From Caldatribacterium sp051549785 (GTDB taxonomy: Bacteria > Atribacterota > Atribacteria > Atribacterales > Caldatribacteriaceae): a stretch of DNA of 64,000 nt. Where the stretch lies: positions 558,001-622,000 of the forward strand of contig NZ_CP189974.1 in NCBI RefSeq assembly GCF_051549785.1, given 5' to 3'. Numbering within the stretch: the first letter of the stretch is position 1; each line of letters begins with the position of its first letter. The position numbers and the translations under genes were made by a program. This document shows positions 48,342 to 56,910 of this stretch, in pieces. The notes beneath the pieces are model-generated. The model was not told where the DNA came from. It searched no databases and saw nothing but the letters and a program-made list of their open reading frames with translations.

Positions 48342-49664
48342 TCATTTCCCTCCCCGTTTTCGGTGCATCACTTCGAACTTTGCCAGCTTCAGGAGGTGCA
48401 CTAAGGCAATCCCCGCAGGGCAAACGTACGCACAGGACCCGCACTCCACACAGTCGAGGACCCGGTTGTCCTCGGCTTCGGCAAAGAGCCTCTCTTCGGC
48501 GAGCCTCCCAAGGAGATACGGCAGAAGGCGCATAGGGCAGTGGGCAACGCACCGTCCACAGCGGATGCAGGAGTACTCTCGCTTTTTTGGGACGTTCCGG
48601 AAAAAGAGGAAGCCCGAGGTTCCCTTGATGACGGGAACGGCCAGGGATACCTGGGTGATGCCGGTCATCGGTCCGCCCATGATGATTTTCCGGGGTGGGG
48701 CGGTGAACCCTTCGCAAAAATGCACAAGGTCCTCAAGGAGCATCCCCAGGGGGACTTCGAAGTTCCCCCGCTTTTTCAGGCAGTCTCCAGAGAGCGTAAT
48801 GACCCGCTCCACAAGAGGAAGACCTGTTCTGGCCATCCGGCCGAGTGTTGCCGCAGTCTGCACGTTGTTCACCACAACGCCCACGTCAAGGGGAAGCCCT
48901 CCTGGAGGGACCTCGCGGCCCAGGATGGCAAGAATCAGGTGTTTCTCCGAACCCTGGGGGTATTTGGTCCTTAAGGGGACAACCTCCGCGGGGATGGGAA
49001 AGTTCCGGAGGAGGTTCGCCACGTGGTCGATGCAGTCTCTTTTGTTCTCCTCAATGCCGATGTAGGCCCTTTTGGCCCCGCAGGCCCGGACCATGATACG
49101 GAGCCCAAGGAGCATCTCTTCGGTACGTTCCAGCATCACCCGGTGGTCACAGGTGAGGTAGGGCTCGCATTCGGATCCATTGAGGATGAAGGAGTCGATG
49201 GGTTTCCCTTGAGGCGGGGAGAGCTTCACGTGGGTTGGGAAGGCTGCTCCCCCAAGCCCTACAAACCCCCCTTCCCGGACGAAGGCTCGCAAACGCTCCG
49301 GTTCGAGGTCCTCGATGGTTTCCGGAAGCGGTTCGTAGCGGTCTTCCTCGCCCTTTCCGTCGTTCTCGATGAGGATGGCCTGGAATTTCCCCATTGTTGG
49401 ATGCGCCCACTCCTCGATCCCGGTAACCTTCCCGCTCAACGGGGCATGGACCGGCGCAGCCACAAAGGCGTCGACGTCGGCGATTTTCTGCCCCCGTTTG
49501 ACCGTGTCCCCCTTTTTCACCAGAGGCTTCAGGGGAGCACCGGTGTGCTGGATGAGGGGAAGGACAACACGGGAGGGCTCGGGAACGCGAACGATGGGGA
49601 GGTGCGCGGTGTCTTCCTTGTGATGGGGAAGGAAGACTCCCTGAGGAAAGGTTCGAAGCTTCAT
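48342..49664 (-). CDS. rnfC: Rnf complex NADH-binding subunit C
   Basis: A 440-residue subunit that reduces NAD+. N-terminal KLRTFPQGVFLPHHK and a barrel-sandwich segment VKKGDTVKRGQKIADVDAFV precede the Complex I 51-kDa-like flavin/NADH region (GGFVGLGGAAFPTHVKLSPP, LNGSECEPYLTCDHR). Two 4Fe-4S motifs end the protein: CIRCGRCVAHCPMRLLP and CVECGSCAYVCPAGIA. ATG 49664 overlaps the accC stop (ATGA); the longer frame to 49859 lies inside accC. Confidence 0.96.
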   Translation of the reverse strand: MKLRTFPQGVFLPHHKEDTAHLPIVRVPEPSRVVLPLIQHTGAPLKPLVKKGDTVKRGQKIADVDAFVAAPVHAPLSGKVTGIEEWAHPTMGKFQAILIENDGKGEEDRYEPLPETIEDLEPERLRAFVREGGFVGLGGAAFPTHVKLSPPQGKPIDSFILNGSECEPYLTCDHRVMLERTEEMLLGLRIMVRACGAKRAYIGIEENKRDCIDHVANLLRNFPIPAEVVPLRTKYPQGSEKHLILAILGREVPPGGLPLDVGVVVNNVQTAATLGRMARTGLPLVERVITLSGDCLKKRGNFEVPLGMLLEDLVHFCEGFTAPPRKIIMGGPMTGITQVSLAVPVIKGTSGFLFFRNVPKKREYSCIRCGRCVAHCPMRLLPYLLGRLAEERLFAEAEDNRVLDCVECGSCAYVCPAGIALVHLLKLAKFEVMHRKRGGK

Positions 49665-51031
49665 CGTCGCACGTCGCCTCCTTTGACGTCCTCCTGCCAC
49701 ACCTCTTCGACGAAGCGAGTGTGGAGGTTGCCTTCGAGGAAATCGGGGTGCGAGAGAATCCGGAGGTGCAAGGGAATGGTGGTGGCGATGCCCTCGACGA
49801 AAAAGGATCGCAAAGCTTCCCGGGAACGGCGGATGGCGAATTCCCGGCTCACATCCCACACGATGAGTTTTGCGATGAGGGAATCGTAGTGAGGTGGGAC
49901 GGTATAGCCGCTATAGCAGTGGGAGTCCACACGGATTCCCGGACCCCGGGGAATCTCAAACTGCACGATACGCCCTGGAGAGGGGGCAAAGCGTTTCTCA
50001 GGGTCTTCGGCGTTGATGCGCATCTCGATGGCGTGACCCCGCAGGACGACGTCTTCCTGACGGAAGGCGAGTTCCTCTCCTGCGGCCAGGCGAATCTGCT
50101 CCCGCACAAGATCCACTCCGGAGATTTCTTCCGTCACCGGGTGCTCCACCTGGATGCGGGCATTGAGCTCCATGAAGTAGAAGTTCCCCTCGGGGGTCAC
50201 CAGGAACTCAAAGGTCCCGCAGGTCACGTACCCCAGGGCTTTTGCCGCCCGGACGGCGGCGTCGAGAATCTCTGCGCGAAGGGTTGGGGAGAGACCGGTG
50301 GCCGGAGCCTCCTCGAGGATTTTCTGGCGACGCCGCTGGAGGGAACACTCCCGCTCTCCAACGTGGATGACGTTGCCGAACCGGTCGGCGAGAATCTGCA
50401 CCTCGATGTGTCGGGCCCGGTCAATGAGCTTTTCGATGTAGAGCTCCTCGTTCCCAAAGGCTGCCTGGGCCTCCCGGCGAGCGCTGTCGAAGGACTTTTT
50501 GAGGTCGTCGTCGCTCTCGATCACCCGGATGCCCCGGCCTCCTCCACCCAAGCAGGCCTTGAGGAGGAGGGGGTAGCCGATTTCCCTGGCGATGTCGTGA
50601 GCATCGGCAAAGGTCTTTACCGGTTCTAAGGACCCGGGGATTACCGGGACTCCGGCCTCGTGCATGAGGCGTTTGGCCTGGAGTTTGTTCTTCATTTTCC
50701 TCAAGACATCAGGTCCCGGACCGATGAAGGCGATACCCCGTTTTTCGAGCTCTTCAGCGAAAGTAGCGTTTTCTGCCAGGAATCCGTATCCCGGATGCAC
50801 GGCATCGGCTCCGGTGATTTCGCAAGCCCGGACGATTTTGGGAATGTTCAGGTACGTTTCGATTGCCGAGTTCCCTCCCAGGGCAACCTTCTGGTCGACG
50901 AAGCGAAGGTGGAGGAGATTCGCGTCGGGGTCGGAGAACACCCCCACGGTTTTGAGTCCGAGTTCCTTGCAGGCCCGAACGACCCGCAGGGCGATTTCTC
51001 CCCGATTGGCGATGAGGACCTTGGAGAACAA
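49661..51031 (-). CDS. accC: Biotin carboxylase (AccC-type)
   Basis: A 456-residue biotin-dependent carboxylase subunit: KVLIANRGEIALRVVRACKE, the ATP-grasp glycine loop KACLGGGGRGIRVI, RHIEVQILADRFGNVIHVGE, MELNARIQVEHPVTEEISGV and the C-terminal PHYDSLIAKLIVW. It carboxylates the biotin carrier. I chose TTG 51031, preceded by aggaggg and beginning the conserved N-terminus; the upstream frame lies in trkH. No biotin carrier or carboxyltransferase gene adjoins it. It could serve acetyl-CoA carboxylase or a pyruvate/oxaloacetate-type enzyme. It is coupled to rnfC. Confidence 0.93.
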   Translation of the reverse strand: MFSKVLIANRGEIALRVVRACKELGLKTVGVFSDPDANLLHLRFVDQKVALGGNSAIETYLNIPKIVRACEITGADAVHPGYGFLAENATFAEELEKRGIAFIGPGPDVLRKMKNKLQAKRLMHEAGVPVIPGSLEPVKTFADAHDIAREIGYPLLLKACLGGGGRGIRVIESDDDLKKSFDSARREAQAAFGNEELYIEKLIDRARHIEVQILADRFGNVIHVGERECSLQRRRQKILEEAPATGLSPTLRAEILDAAVRAAKALGYVTCGTFEFLVTPEGNFYFMELNARIQVEHPVTEEISGVDLVREQIRLAAGEELAFRQEDVVLRGHAIEMRINAEDPEKRFAPSPGRIVQFEIPRGPGIRVDSHCYSGYTVPPHYDSLIAKLIVWDVSREFAIRRSREALRSFFVEGIATTIPLHLRILSHPDFLEGNLHTRFVEEVWQEDVKGGDVRR

Positions 51032-51042
51032 AAAAATCCCTC

Positions 51043-52401
51043 CTAAATGAGCACTCGCTCCTCGGGATAGACGAGCAGTTCCTTCCGTTCTCGAGCAACA
51101 CCCATGGCTACCAGGGCGGTGAAAATACCCACTCGCCCAAGGAACATCGTTACAATGATACCAAGCTTCCCCAGGTCTGACAAGTTCGGCGTGACTCCCC
51201 GGGAGAGCCCCACCGTGCCGAAGGCCGAAACGGCCTCGAAGGCAAGGTCGAGGGGATCCCCCTTCTCGGTGGCGAAAAGGAGCATGGTGGAGCAAAAGAC
51301 CAGCCCCAGGCCAAAGCAAAACGCGGCCAGGGCTCTGCGGACGGCGTTTCGGGCCACCCGCCGGTGGAAAAGCGCCACCCCCTCCTGACCCCGGAGGGTG
51401 CTCCGGACGAGGGCCAGAAGGAGCGCCAGGGTGGTGGTTTTCACACCTCCCCCTGTGCCCCCCGGGGAAGCACCCACGAACATGAGGAACATGAGAAGGA
51501 GCGCCGAGACCGGGCGGAGACGGGCGATGGGAACGGTACTGAACCCTGCGGTTCTCGGCGTGACCGCCTGGAAGAGCGCGGCCATGAACTTTCCCCAGAA
51601 GGGGAATGCCCCCAGGGTCGTGGGGTTTGAGGATTCCGTGATGAGGAGGAAGAACGTCCCGAGGGCGATGAGGGCGACGGTCGTGGTCACCACCGTTTTG
51701 GCGTGCAGGGAGTTCAGGCGGCGGTGTTCCAGGAACTCCCGGATCACCACAAATCCGATACCTCCAACCACAATGAGCCCTATAACGGTGAGGTTCACAA
51801 GGGGGTCAAGGGCAAAACCCTCGAGGCTATCCGAGAACACCGAGAACCCGGCGTTGCAGAAAGCGGACACCGAGTGGAAGAGGGCGGAAAATAACGCCTT
51901 CGTGGGTGGAAGGTGCCGCAGAAAGGCTACAGAGAGGAGGAAGAATCCCACGCCCTCGACCCAGAGGACGTACCGCAGAACGTCTAAGACAAAGCGCACT
52001 GCTCCTCCGGGAACGTCGAGGCTGAAAGAATCCCGTATGGCCAGGCGATCCCGGTACTCGATGCGGCGCCTCAGGGCCAGGGCAAGGAGCGTCGCCACCG
52101 TCATGTACCCCAGTCCCCCAAACTGGATGAGGACGAGAATGACTATCTGGCCCCAGAGGGAAAAGAACGTTCCGGTGTCCACGACGATAAGACCCGTAAC
52201 GCACACCGCGGAGGTGGCGGTGAAGAGAGCGTCGATGAACCGTATGGCATTCCCTGAAGCCACGGAGAAAGGAAAAAGCAGAAGGACCGTCCCGATGAGA
52301 ATGAGGGCAGAGAACCCAAAAAGCACGAAAGAAGCCGGGGAAAGCAGAGTCAGGCGTCTTCTCAGGCTCTGGAGAAGTACTGAAAGACTTTCGCTGATCA
52401 C
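51043..52401 (-). CDS. TrkH/KtrB-type potassium uptake protein
   Basis: A 452-residue K+ transporter membrane subunit with four M1-P-M2 repeats. The pore-loop glycines are visible in TSAVCVTGLIVVDTG, HSVSAFCNAGFSVFS, VTPRTAGFSTVPIA and VSAFGTVGLSRGV. Such proteins need an RCK partner (TrkA/KtrA); none adjoins, but an RCK-containing channel protein lies at 54372-55370. It begins 12 bp after the URO-D gene and precedes accC by 11 bp, so it is part of the Rnf operon. Confidence 0.93.
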   Translation of the reverse strand: MISESLSVLLQSLRRRLTLLSPASFVLFGFSALILIGTVLLLFPFSVASGNAIRFIDALFTATSAVCVTGLIVVDTGTFFSLWGQIVILVLIQFGGLGYMTVATLLALALRRRIEYRDRLAIRDSFSLDVPGGAVRFVLDVLRYVLWVEGVGFFLLSVAFLRHLPPTKALFSALFHSVSAFCNAGFSVFSDSLEGFALDPLVNLTVIGLIVVGGIGFVVIREFLEHRRLNSLHAKTVVTTTVALIALGTFFLLITESSNPTTLGAFPFWGKFMAALFQAVTPRTAGFSTVPIARLRPVSALLLMFLMFVGASPGGTGGGVKTTTLALLLALVRSTLRGQEGVALFHRRVARNAVRRALAAFCFGLGLVFCSTMLLFATEKGDPLDLAFEAVSAFGTVGLSRGVTPNLSDLGKLGIIVTMFLGRVGIFTALVAMGVARERKELLVYPEERVLI

Positions 52402-52413
52402 CCTATCGCCTTC

Positions 52414-53538
52414 TCATGCGAAGACTCCGAAACGCCGGGCTTCATCGTACATAGCGACGATGTTTTCTGGAGGAACGTCTGGCTGAATGTCGTGCACCGC
52501 GCAGAGCACATATCCCTCAGGGCCGAGGTCCTCGATGCGGCGGCGAACTTCCCGGCGCACGTCCTCTTCAGACCCCCGGGGGAGGACGAAGGTCGTGTCG
52601 ACGGCCCCCCAGAAACACAGGTCCCTACCGAAGCGCTCTTTGAGGACCTTCGTGTCCATGCCCTGAGCGGAAACCTGGATGGGGTTGAGAATATCCACCC
52701 CGATTTCGATGAGGTCGGGAATGAAGGGGGCGATGCTCCCGCAGGAGTGGTAGAGGAGCTTCGCCCTGGGTGCCATTTTCTTGAGGTTTTTGAAGTACTC
52801 CCTGTGGTATGGTTTCACGATGTCCCGGTAGGTCTTCGGGCTCATGATGGTGCTCTCGGCGGTGGCCAAATCGTCACCCACGAAGATCACGTCGAGGAAC
52901 TCTCCGCACTCGGCAAGAAACAGCGAGTACCGCTTGAGCTGGTACTCGTACATCTTCTCAAGGAGTGCCGTGGCAAAATCCACGTTGCAGACGAGGTCAA
53001 CGAGGAAATTCTCAAATCCCCGCAGGTACCAGCAGGGCTCGAAAATCCCCGTGTCAATCATATCCCCCACAAGGAGGTACGTTCCCTCTTTGGCGAGCGC
53101 CTCTGCTCGCTCCCGCACCCCCTCGAGGTTCATGGTCTTTGCAGGGTCCGGCCATTCGTAATCCTCGAGCTCTTCCAGGGTTTTTCCCGCCAGAGGATGC
53201 TCCACCATGTCGTAGTAGAGCCCGTTTTCGGGCATCCGGTATTTGATGCCGAATTCGTTGTAGTACGTTCGCTCATCAACCCACCGCTTTTGCGGAAGGG
53301 GTTCGGGATGGATGCCCCGGGTATCGATGCCCAGGATGTCGAGGACCTCCTCGTCCACGAAGACAATCTGGAAGTTCTCCATCATGAGGCGGGTTGCCTT
53401 CTCAATCCCGAGATAGGCCTTGAGGTTCTCGTAGGCTTTCTTCGTGAGGGTGGTGCAGTTCGTCGTCCCAAGGTCCAGAGGAATACGGTCAGGAACTGCA
53501 TGGTTCAGCGCACGCAGCGCTCGCTCTCTCGGTGTCAT
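52414..53538 (-). CDS. Uroporphyrinogen decarboxylase (URO-D) family protein
   Basis: A 374-residue URO-D-fold protein of the methyltransferase-like branch: TPRERALRALNHAVPDRIPL at the N-terminus, GDDLATAESTIMSPKTYRDI, LYHSCGSIAPFIPDLIEIGV (with a His and Cys of a possible zinc site) and LCFWGAVDTTFVLPRG. Family relatives include corrinoid methyltransferases (MtaA/CmuA-type) and uncharacterised enzymes; true HemE is less likely. ATG 53538 has ggaggg 7 nt upstream. It is the first gene of the operon running through trkH, accC and rnf. The substrate is unknown. Confidence 0.85.
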   Translation of the reverse strand: MTPRERALRALNHAVPDRIPLDLGTTNCTTLTKKAYENLKAYLGIEKATRLMMENFQIVFVDEEVLDILGIDTRGIHPEPLPQKRWVDERTYYNEFGIKYRMPENGLYYDMVEHPLAGKTLEELEDYEWPDPAKTMNLEGVRERAEALAKEGTYLLVGDMIDTGIFEPCWYLRGFENFLVDLVCNVDFATALLEKMYEYQLKRYSLFLAECGEFLDVIFVGDDLATAESTIMSPKTYRDIVKPYHREYFKNLKKMAPRAKLLYHSCGSIAPFIPDLIEIGVDILNPIQVSAQGMDTKVLKERFGRDLCFWGAVDTTFVLPRGSEEDVRREVRRRIEDLGPEGYVLCAVHDIQPDVPPENIVAMYDEARRFGVFA

Positions 53539-53567
53539 GGCACTCCCTCCAGAGCACACAACTAAAA

Positions 53568-53576
53568 AGAATTATA
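53568..53576 (-). promoter_or_regulatory. Extended -10 promoter for the URO-D/trkH/accC/rnf operon
   Basis: Minus strand TGG followed by TATAAT (53571-53576), about 33 bp before the URO-D start; the -35 region is poor. No further promoter is evident before the operon ends at 43066. Confidence 0.6.
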
Positions 53577-53602
53577 CCACACAGGAACGTTTCAGAAAGC
53601 TC

Positions 53603-53630
53603 TTTCGAAAAACGTCCCACATGGTACAAT
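53603..53630 (+). promoter_or_regulatory. Promoter for the winged-helix/cheW pair
   Basis: Plus strand TGG followed by TACAAT (53625-53630); a weak TTTCGA at 53603-53608 could be the -35 (16 bp spacer). It is divergent from the URO-D promoter 50 bp away. Confidence 0.5.
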
Positions 53631-53716
53631 GGGGACTAAAGTCCTGCGGATTTCGTCCGATAGAAAGGAAGGGAAGGGGTGTCCTGGTGCTTCTTGTTGC
53701 CGGCGGCGAGGAGACC

Positions 53717-53896
53717 ATGAGTCCCAGGGAGCTCGTGCTTTCTGCTTTCGAGGAGGTGGTCTTCCTCCAGGACCTTGTGGCACGGGTAGGGTTACCTCTT
53801 CCAGTGGTGTGGGAAATCGTCCTGAGCCTGGAGAAGGAGGGGAAGGTGGCGTACTTCTCCTGGCGGGGAAAAACCGTGATCGTCAAGAGGAGGTGA
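53717..53896 (+). CDS. Small winged-helix-like protein (59 aa)
   Basis: A 59-residue protein whose sequence ELVLSAFEEVVFLQDLVARV followed by GLPLPVVWEIVLSLEKEGKV and a short basic strand reads as a helix-turn-helix/winged-helix domain of the DprA-C-terminal or MarR-like kind. It could bind DNA as a dimer. ATG 53717 has gaggag 3 nt upstream; GTG 53687 would give 69 residues. It lies 5 bp before cheW, so the two are cotranscribed. No function is known to me. Confidence 0.65.
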   Translation: MSPRELVLSAFEEVVFLQDLVARVGLPLPVVWEIVLSLEKEGKVAYFSWRGKTVIVKRR

Positions 53897-53901
53897 GGTG
53901 T

Positions 53902-54375
53902 ATGCCTCAGGAACTGCAGCTTGTGGCCTTTCAGCTTGCTCAGGAAGTGTACGGGGTGGATATCGCCCAGGTCCAGGAAATCATCAGGATGCAGCCCATC
54001 ACCAGAGTCCCCGGAGCCCCCGACTTCGTTGAAGGGGTGATCAACCTCCGGGGCCGGGTCATACCGGTCATCGACCTCCGCAAGCGTTTCCGCCTTCCCA
54101 AAGGTGAAGAGACCAAGTCCACCCGTATCATCGTCGTTGACGTCCCCCCGCACACGGTTGGGATGATTGTGGACAGCGTCGATGAGGTCCTCCGCTTGAG
54201 CGAAGACAAAATTGAACCGCCCTCGCCCCTTATTGCCTCCATCGACACCGAGTACATCAAAGGGGTGGGAAAACTCGAAGGAAAACTCCTCATTCTCCTT
54301 GACCTTGCCAAGGTCCTGACCAAAGAGGAGAAATACGCCCTTGAGGACCTGAAGGGGACGCTGGAGAAGGCCTAA
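53902..54375 (+). CDS. cheW: Chemotaxis coupling protein CheW
   Basis: A 157-residue CheW: LQLVAFQLAQEVYGVDIAQV, ITRVPGAPDFVEGVINLRGR, VIPVIDLRKRF and GMIVDSVDEVLRL give the two-subdomain SH3-like fold linking receptors to CheA. ATG 53902 is preceded by aggaggtgagg. It is not beside cheA or flagellar genes; an MCP lies 20 kb away. It ends 4 bp into the convergent K+ channel gene. Confidence 0.94.
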   Translation: MPQELQLVAFQLAQEVYGVDIAQVQEIIRMQPITRVPGAPDFVEGVINLRGRVIPVIDLRKRFRLPKGEETKSTRIIVVDVPPHTVGMIVDSVDEVLRLSEDKIEPPSPLIASIDTEYIKGVGKLEGKLLILLDLAKVLTKEEKYALEDLKGTLEKA

Positions 54376-55370
54376 AGAGCAAGCTTCTGGAGCTCCAGGA
54401 TTTTTTCGGTTCTCCCAAGGACAATCAGTGTGTCCTGGGGACCAAGGCGAGTGTCGCCCTGGGGATTGAAGAGGAAGCTCCCTTTTTCTCTATCCCTGAT
54501 AGCCACAACGAGGATGCCAAACCTCTCCGGGAGGTTGGCCTCCCCGAGGGTTTTCCCGCAAAGAGGCGATTGCGACTGGATTTCGATTTCCTCGATGGCG
54601 AGGTCCAGCGTCTCACTGCGAAGGAGAAGGTCGAGGAAGAATGAGGCTTGGGGTCGTAAGGCTGCGGCAGCCAGGCGCAGTGCACCAATTTTCTGGGGAC
54701 AGATGACGTAGTCAGCACCGGCACGGCGGAGGATTTCCACGGATTCGGGGGCAATGGCCCGGGCCACAATCCGAAGGTGTGGATTGAGATGCCTGGCGGT
54801 GAGGGTGATGTAGACGTTCTCCGGGTCGCTCCCCACGAGAGCCAGAAGCCCCCGGGCCCGCTCGATTCCTGCCTCTTTAAGGATTTCCTCCTGGGTGGCG
54901 TCACCTTCAAGGAAAGGAAGGTCAGGGTGCAGTAGCATCGCCCGTTCGATTTTCTCCCGGTCTTTCTCGATGACCACGTACGGAACGCGGGATCGGACGA
55001 AGTACTCCACCACCTCACTCCCCACCACCCCGCATCCGCAGATGATGAAATGCCCCCTGATGGTTTTGAGCATCCGCTTCACCTCCTGCCTTCGCCAGTA
55101 TTCACCGAGTTTCCCCTCAGAAAGTAGCCGCACGAGGGAGGACACACCGTACGTCACGGTGAGCACCCCTGACCCCACAATGCCGATGGTAAAGGTTCGT
55201 CCCGCAGGGCTTAAGGGACGGATCTCTCCGAACCCTACGGTGGTCAGGGTGATAACTGTCATGTAGAGGGCGTCGAAGAAGGGCCACCGCTCGATGAGGA
55301 CGTACCCCAAACTCCCTCCAAGGACCAGGCCCAGAATGATCCCACCAAGGATGAGAAACTGCCGGATCAC
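54372..55370 (-). CDS. Potassium channel with RCK domain (MthK-like)
   Basis: A 332-residue two-helix K+ channel. TM1 (ILGGIILGLVLGGSLGYVL), pore helix and the selectivity filter in TLTTVGFGEIRPLS, then TM2, are followed by an RCK-N domain (HFIICGCGVVGSEVVEYFV, EGDATQEEILKEAGIERARG) and RCK-C (GKTLGEANLPERFGILVVAI). It likely releases or admits K+ under ligand control. The start overlaps the LptD-like gene stop (ATGA). The functional opposite, trkH, is 3 kb away on the same strand. Confidence 0.92.
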   Translation of the reverse strand: MIRQFLILGGIILGLVLGGSLGYVLIERWPFFDALYMTVITLTTVGFGEIRPLSPAGRTFTIGIVGSGVLTVTYGVSSLVRLLSEGKLGEYWRRQEVKRMLKTIRGHFIICGCGVVGSEVVEYFVRSRVPYVVIEKDREKIERAMLLHPDLPFLEGDATQEEILKEAGIERARGLLALVGSDPENVYITLTARHLNPHLRIVARAIAPESVEILRRAGADYVICPQKIGALRLAAAALRPQASFFLDLLLRSETLDLAIEEIEIQSQSPLCGKTLGEANLPERFGILVVAIRDREKGSFLFNPQGDTRLGPQDTLIVLGRTEKILELQKLAL

Positions 55371-56908
55371 GGCGTATCCGTTTCCCGCTGAAAATCGAGA
55401 GGATCAAAGGCTTCCTCTTCGTCGAAGAGGCTCTCACTTCGCTGGGGTTTGTCGAACCCCGAGAAATTCACGGCTACAAAGAGGTCCCCTTCAGGATCGG
55501 AGAACGAAAGCTCCAGGCTGACACAGTCCTCGATGTTCCGGCGCAGGAAGTACCGTTTCTCCGTAAGGGCTCCCTTTTCGGGGGAGTACACCCCCTCAAT
55601 CCCCAGGGACATTTCCTCGCTTCCTATGCCGATGCCAAACGTCCAATCCCGGAAAGCCCCGGCGTTCAAATCGTACCGCCCCCGAAGGCGAAGGAAGCTC
55701 TCTTCTGTGTTTCCCAGGAGGCACTCAAAGGTGAGGGTGGACTCTCCTGTAGGGTCGAAGAAGAAGGGGGACGCCTCCCCTTCTACGAAACGCCACCGGA
55801 AGCGGGCCCAGAACTCCGGAGAGAGGTTCTTTTCCCAGAATACCTCTGCACCCCACCGCATGGTGTGCTCTCTGCTCCCAAAAAGCGTTCCCCACCCAAA
55901 GACAGTAGCACCGGCGTTTTCTCCCTTCAAAGAGAGGCTCAAGCGGGCGTCGCAACGGGTGTCCTGCACGGTTTCGGTGGCGAAGTACCCGTAGCTCAGT
56001 TTGCCCGAAAGGGCAAGGGAACCTCCTGCGGCCTTTTCAAAGGAAGCCACAATCTGGGGAGAGCGGGAAAGGGTGTGCGAGTCGACCTCCTCGTTGTGGA
56101 TGCTCAGGAGAGACAGAGAGAAGTCACCGCTTCGTAGAGTAGCCACTGTTCCGAATGAGTCCTCACCTGAAAAACGGGTATCCCAGAAGGCCCATCCGGT
56201 GAAGGAATCCCCCGCAAAAACGAGGTCCGTCTGGAACTTTTGCCCTCTCCGGCTCCCCAGGGTGTACCGGGCAAGGAAAAGTGCCTCCGGGGATAGGGCG
56301 TACTCGTAGCGGAAACCGGTGTACCACCCTTTCTCCCGGGAAAAGCCAAAAGCAGGAAGGAGGAACCCTCCTTTTTCGGCGAAGGTTCGGGTGTACCAGG
56401 GAATTTCCAGGATTTTCTTCTCACGAACGTACAGGGCAAGCCCCTTGATGACCACTTTCCCCTCAGGAAACACTGTCGCTTCTTTCGCTCGAAGGCTCAC
56501 AAGGGGCGGTTCTCTCCTGCATCCCGTGCAGAGAATGCCCTCTCCGCGCCAGGTTCCTGCTGTGTACTCCAGACGTTTCCCCCGAAAGAACAGCTCCCCC
56601 CTTTCCCCGAGGGCGTACGTGAGGGAAGCGTTTTCCACAAACCCCTGACGTCGGGCAAAGGAGTACTGCAGTACCTCTCCCCGTACTTTCGCGCTTCCCC
56701 AGGAGGCCTCGAAAGGCGTGTCGACGAAAAGCTCAAGTGCAGGAATAGAGAAACGGATGTGCTCAGTGGTGAGGGCAAAATCCCCCCACGCCACCGTTAC
56801 TCCCCCCAGGGCCTCAAGGACCTTGCCGGCCTCATCATACAGGAGAGTTGCCGCTTTGATGTGGATACCCTCCCTGGCAAAGAGGAGGGGTGTCCACAGA
56901 AAGAGCAA
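55367..56908 (-). CDS. LptD/OstA-like outer-membrane beta-barrel protein
   Basis: A 513-residue protein. The N-terminal part has an OstA/LptA-type repeat segment (IHIKAATLLYDEAGKVLEAL, GGVTVAWGDFALTTEHIRFS), then KILEIPWYTRTFAEKGGFLL and PAFGFSREKGWYTGFRYEYA as in LptD, then alternating strands typical of an outer-membrane barrel. It is shorter than proteobacterial LptD. The only in-frame standard start is TTG 56908, giving a very short leader (LLFLWTPLLFA); the codons just upstream continue a signal-like stretch (AAWTVALLFLWTP) but have no start codon. It is coupled to the K+ channel gene. Evidence that the cell is diderm. Confidence 0.82.
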   Translation of the reverse strand: MLFLWTPLLFAREGIHIKAATLLYDEAGKVLEALGGVTVAWGDFALTTEHIRFSIPALELFVDTPFEASWGSAKVRGEVLQYSFARRQGFVENASLTYALGERGELFFRGKRLEYTAGTWRGEGILCTGCRREPPLVSLRAKEATVFPEGKVVIKGLALYVREKKILEIPWYTRTFAEKGGFLLPAFGFSREKGWYTGFRYEYALSPEALFLARYTLGSRRGQKFQTDLVFAGDSFTGWAFWDTRFSGEDSFGTVATLRSGDFSLSLLSIHNEEVDSHTLSRSPQIVASFEKAAGGSLALSGKLSYGYFATETVQDTRCDARLSLSLKGENAGATVFGWGTLFGSREHTMRWGAEVFWEKNLSPEFWARFRWRFVEGEASPFFFDPTGESTLTFECLLGNTEESFLRLRGRYDLNAGAFRDWTFGIGIGSEEMSLGIEGVYSPEKGALTEKRYFLRRNIEDCVSLELSFSDPEGDLFVAVNFSGFDKPQRSESLFDEEEAFDPLDFQRETDTP

Positions 56909-56910
56909 AG

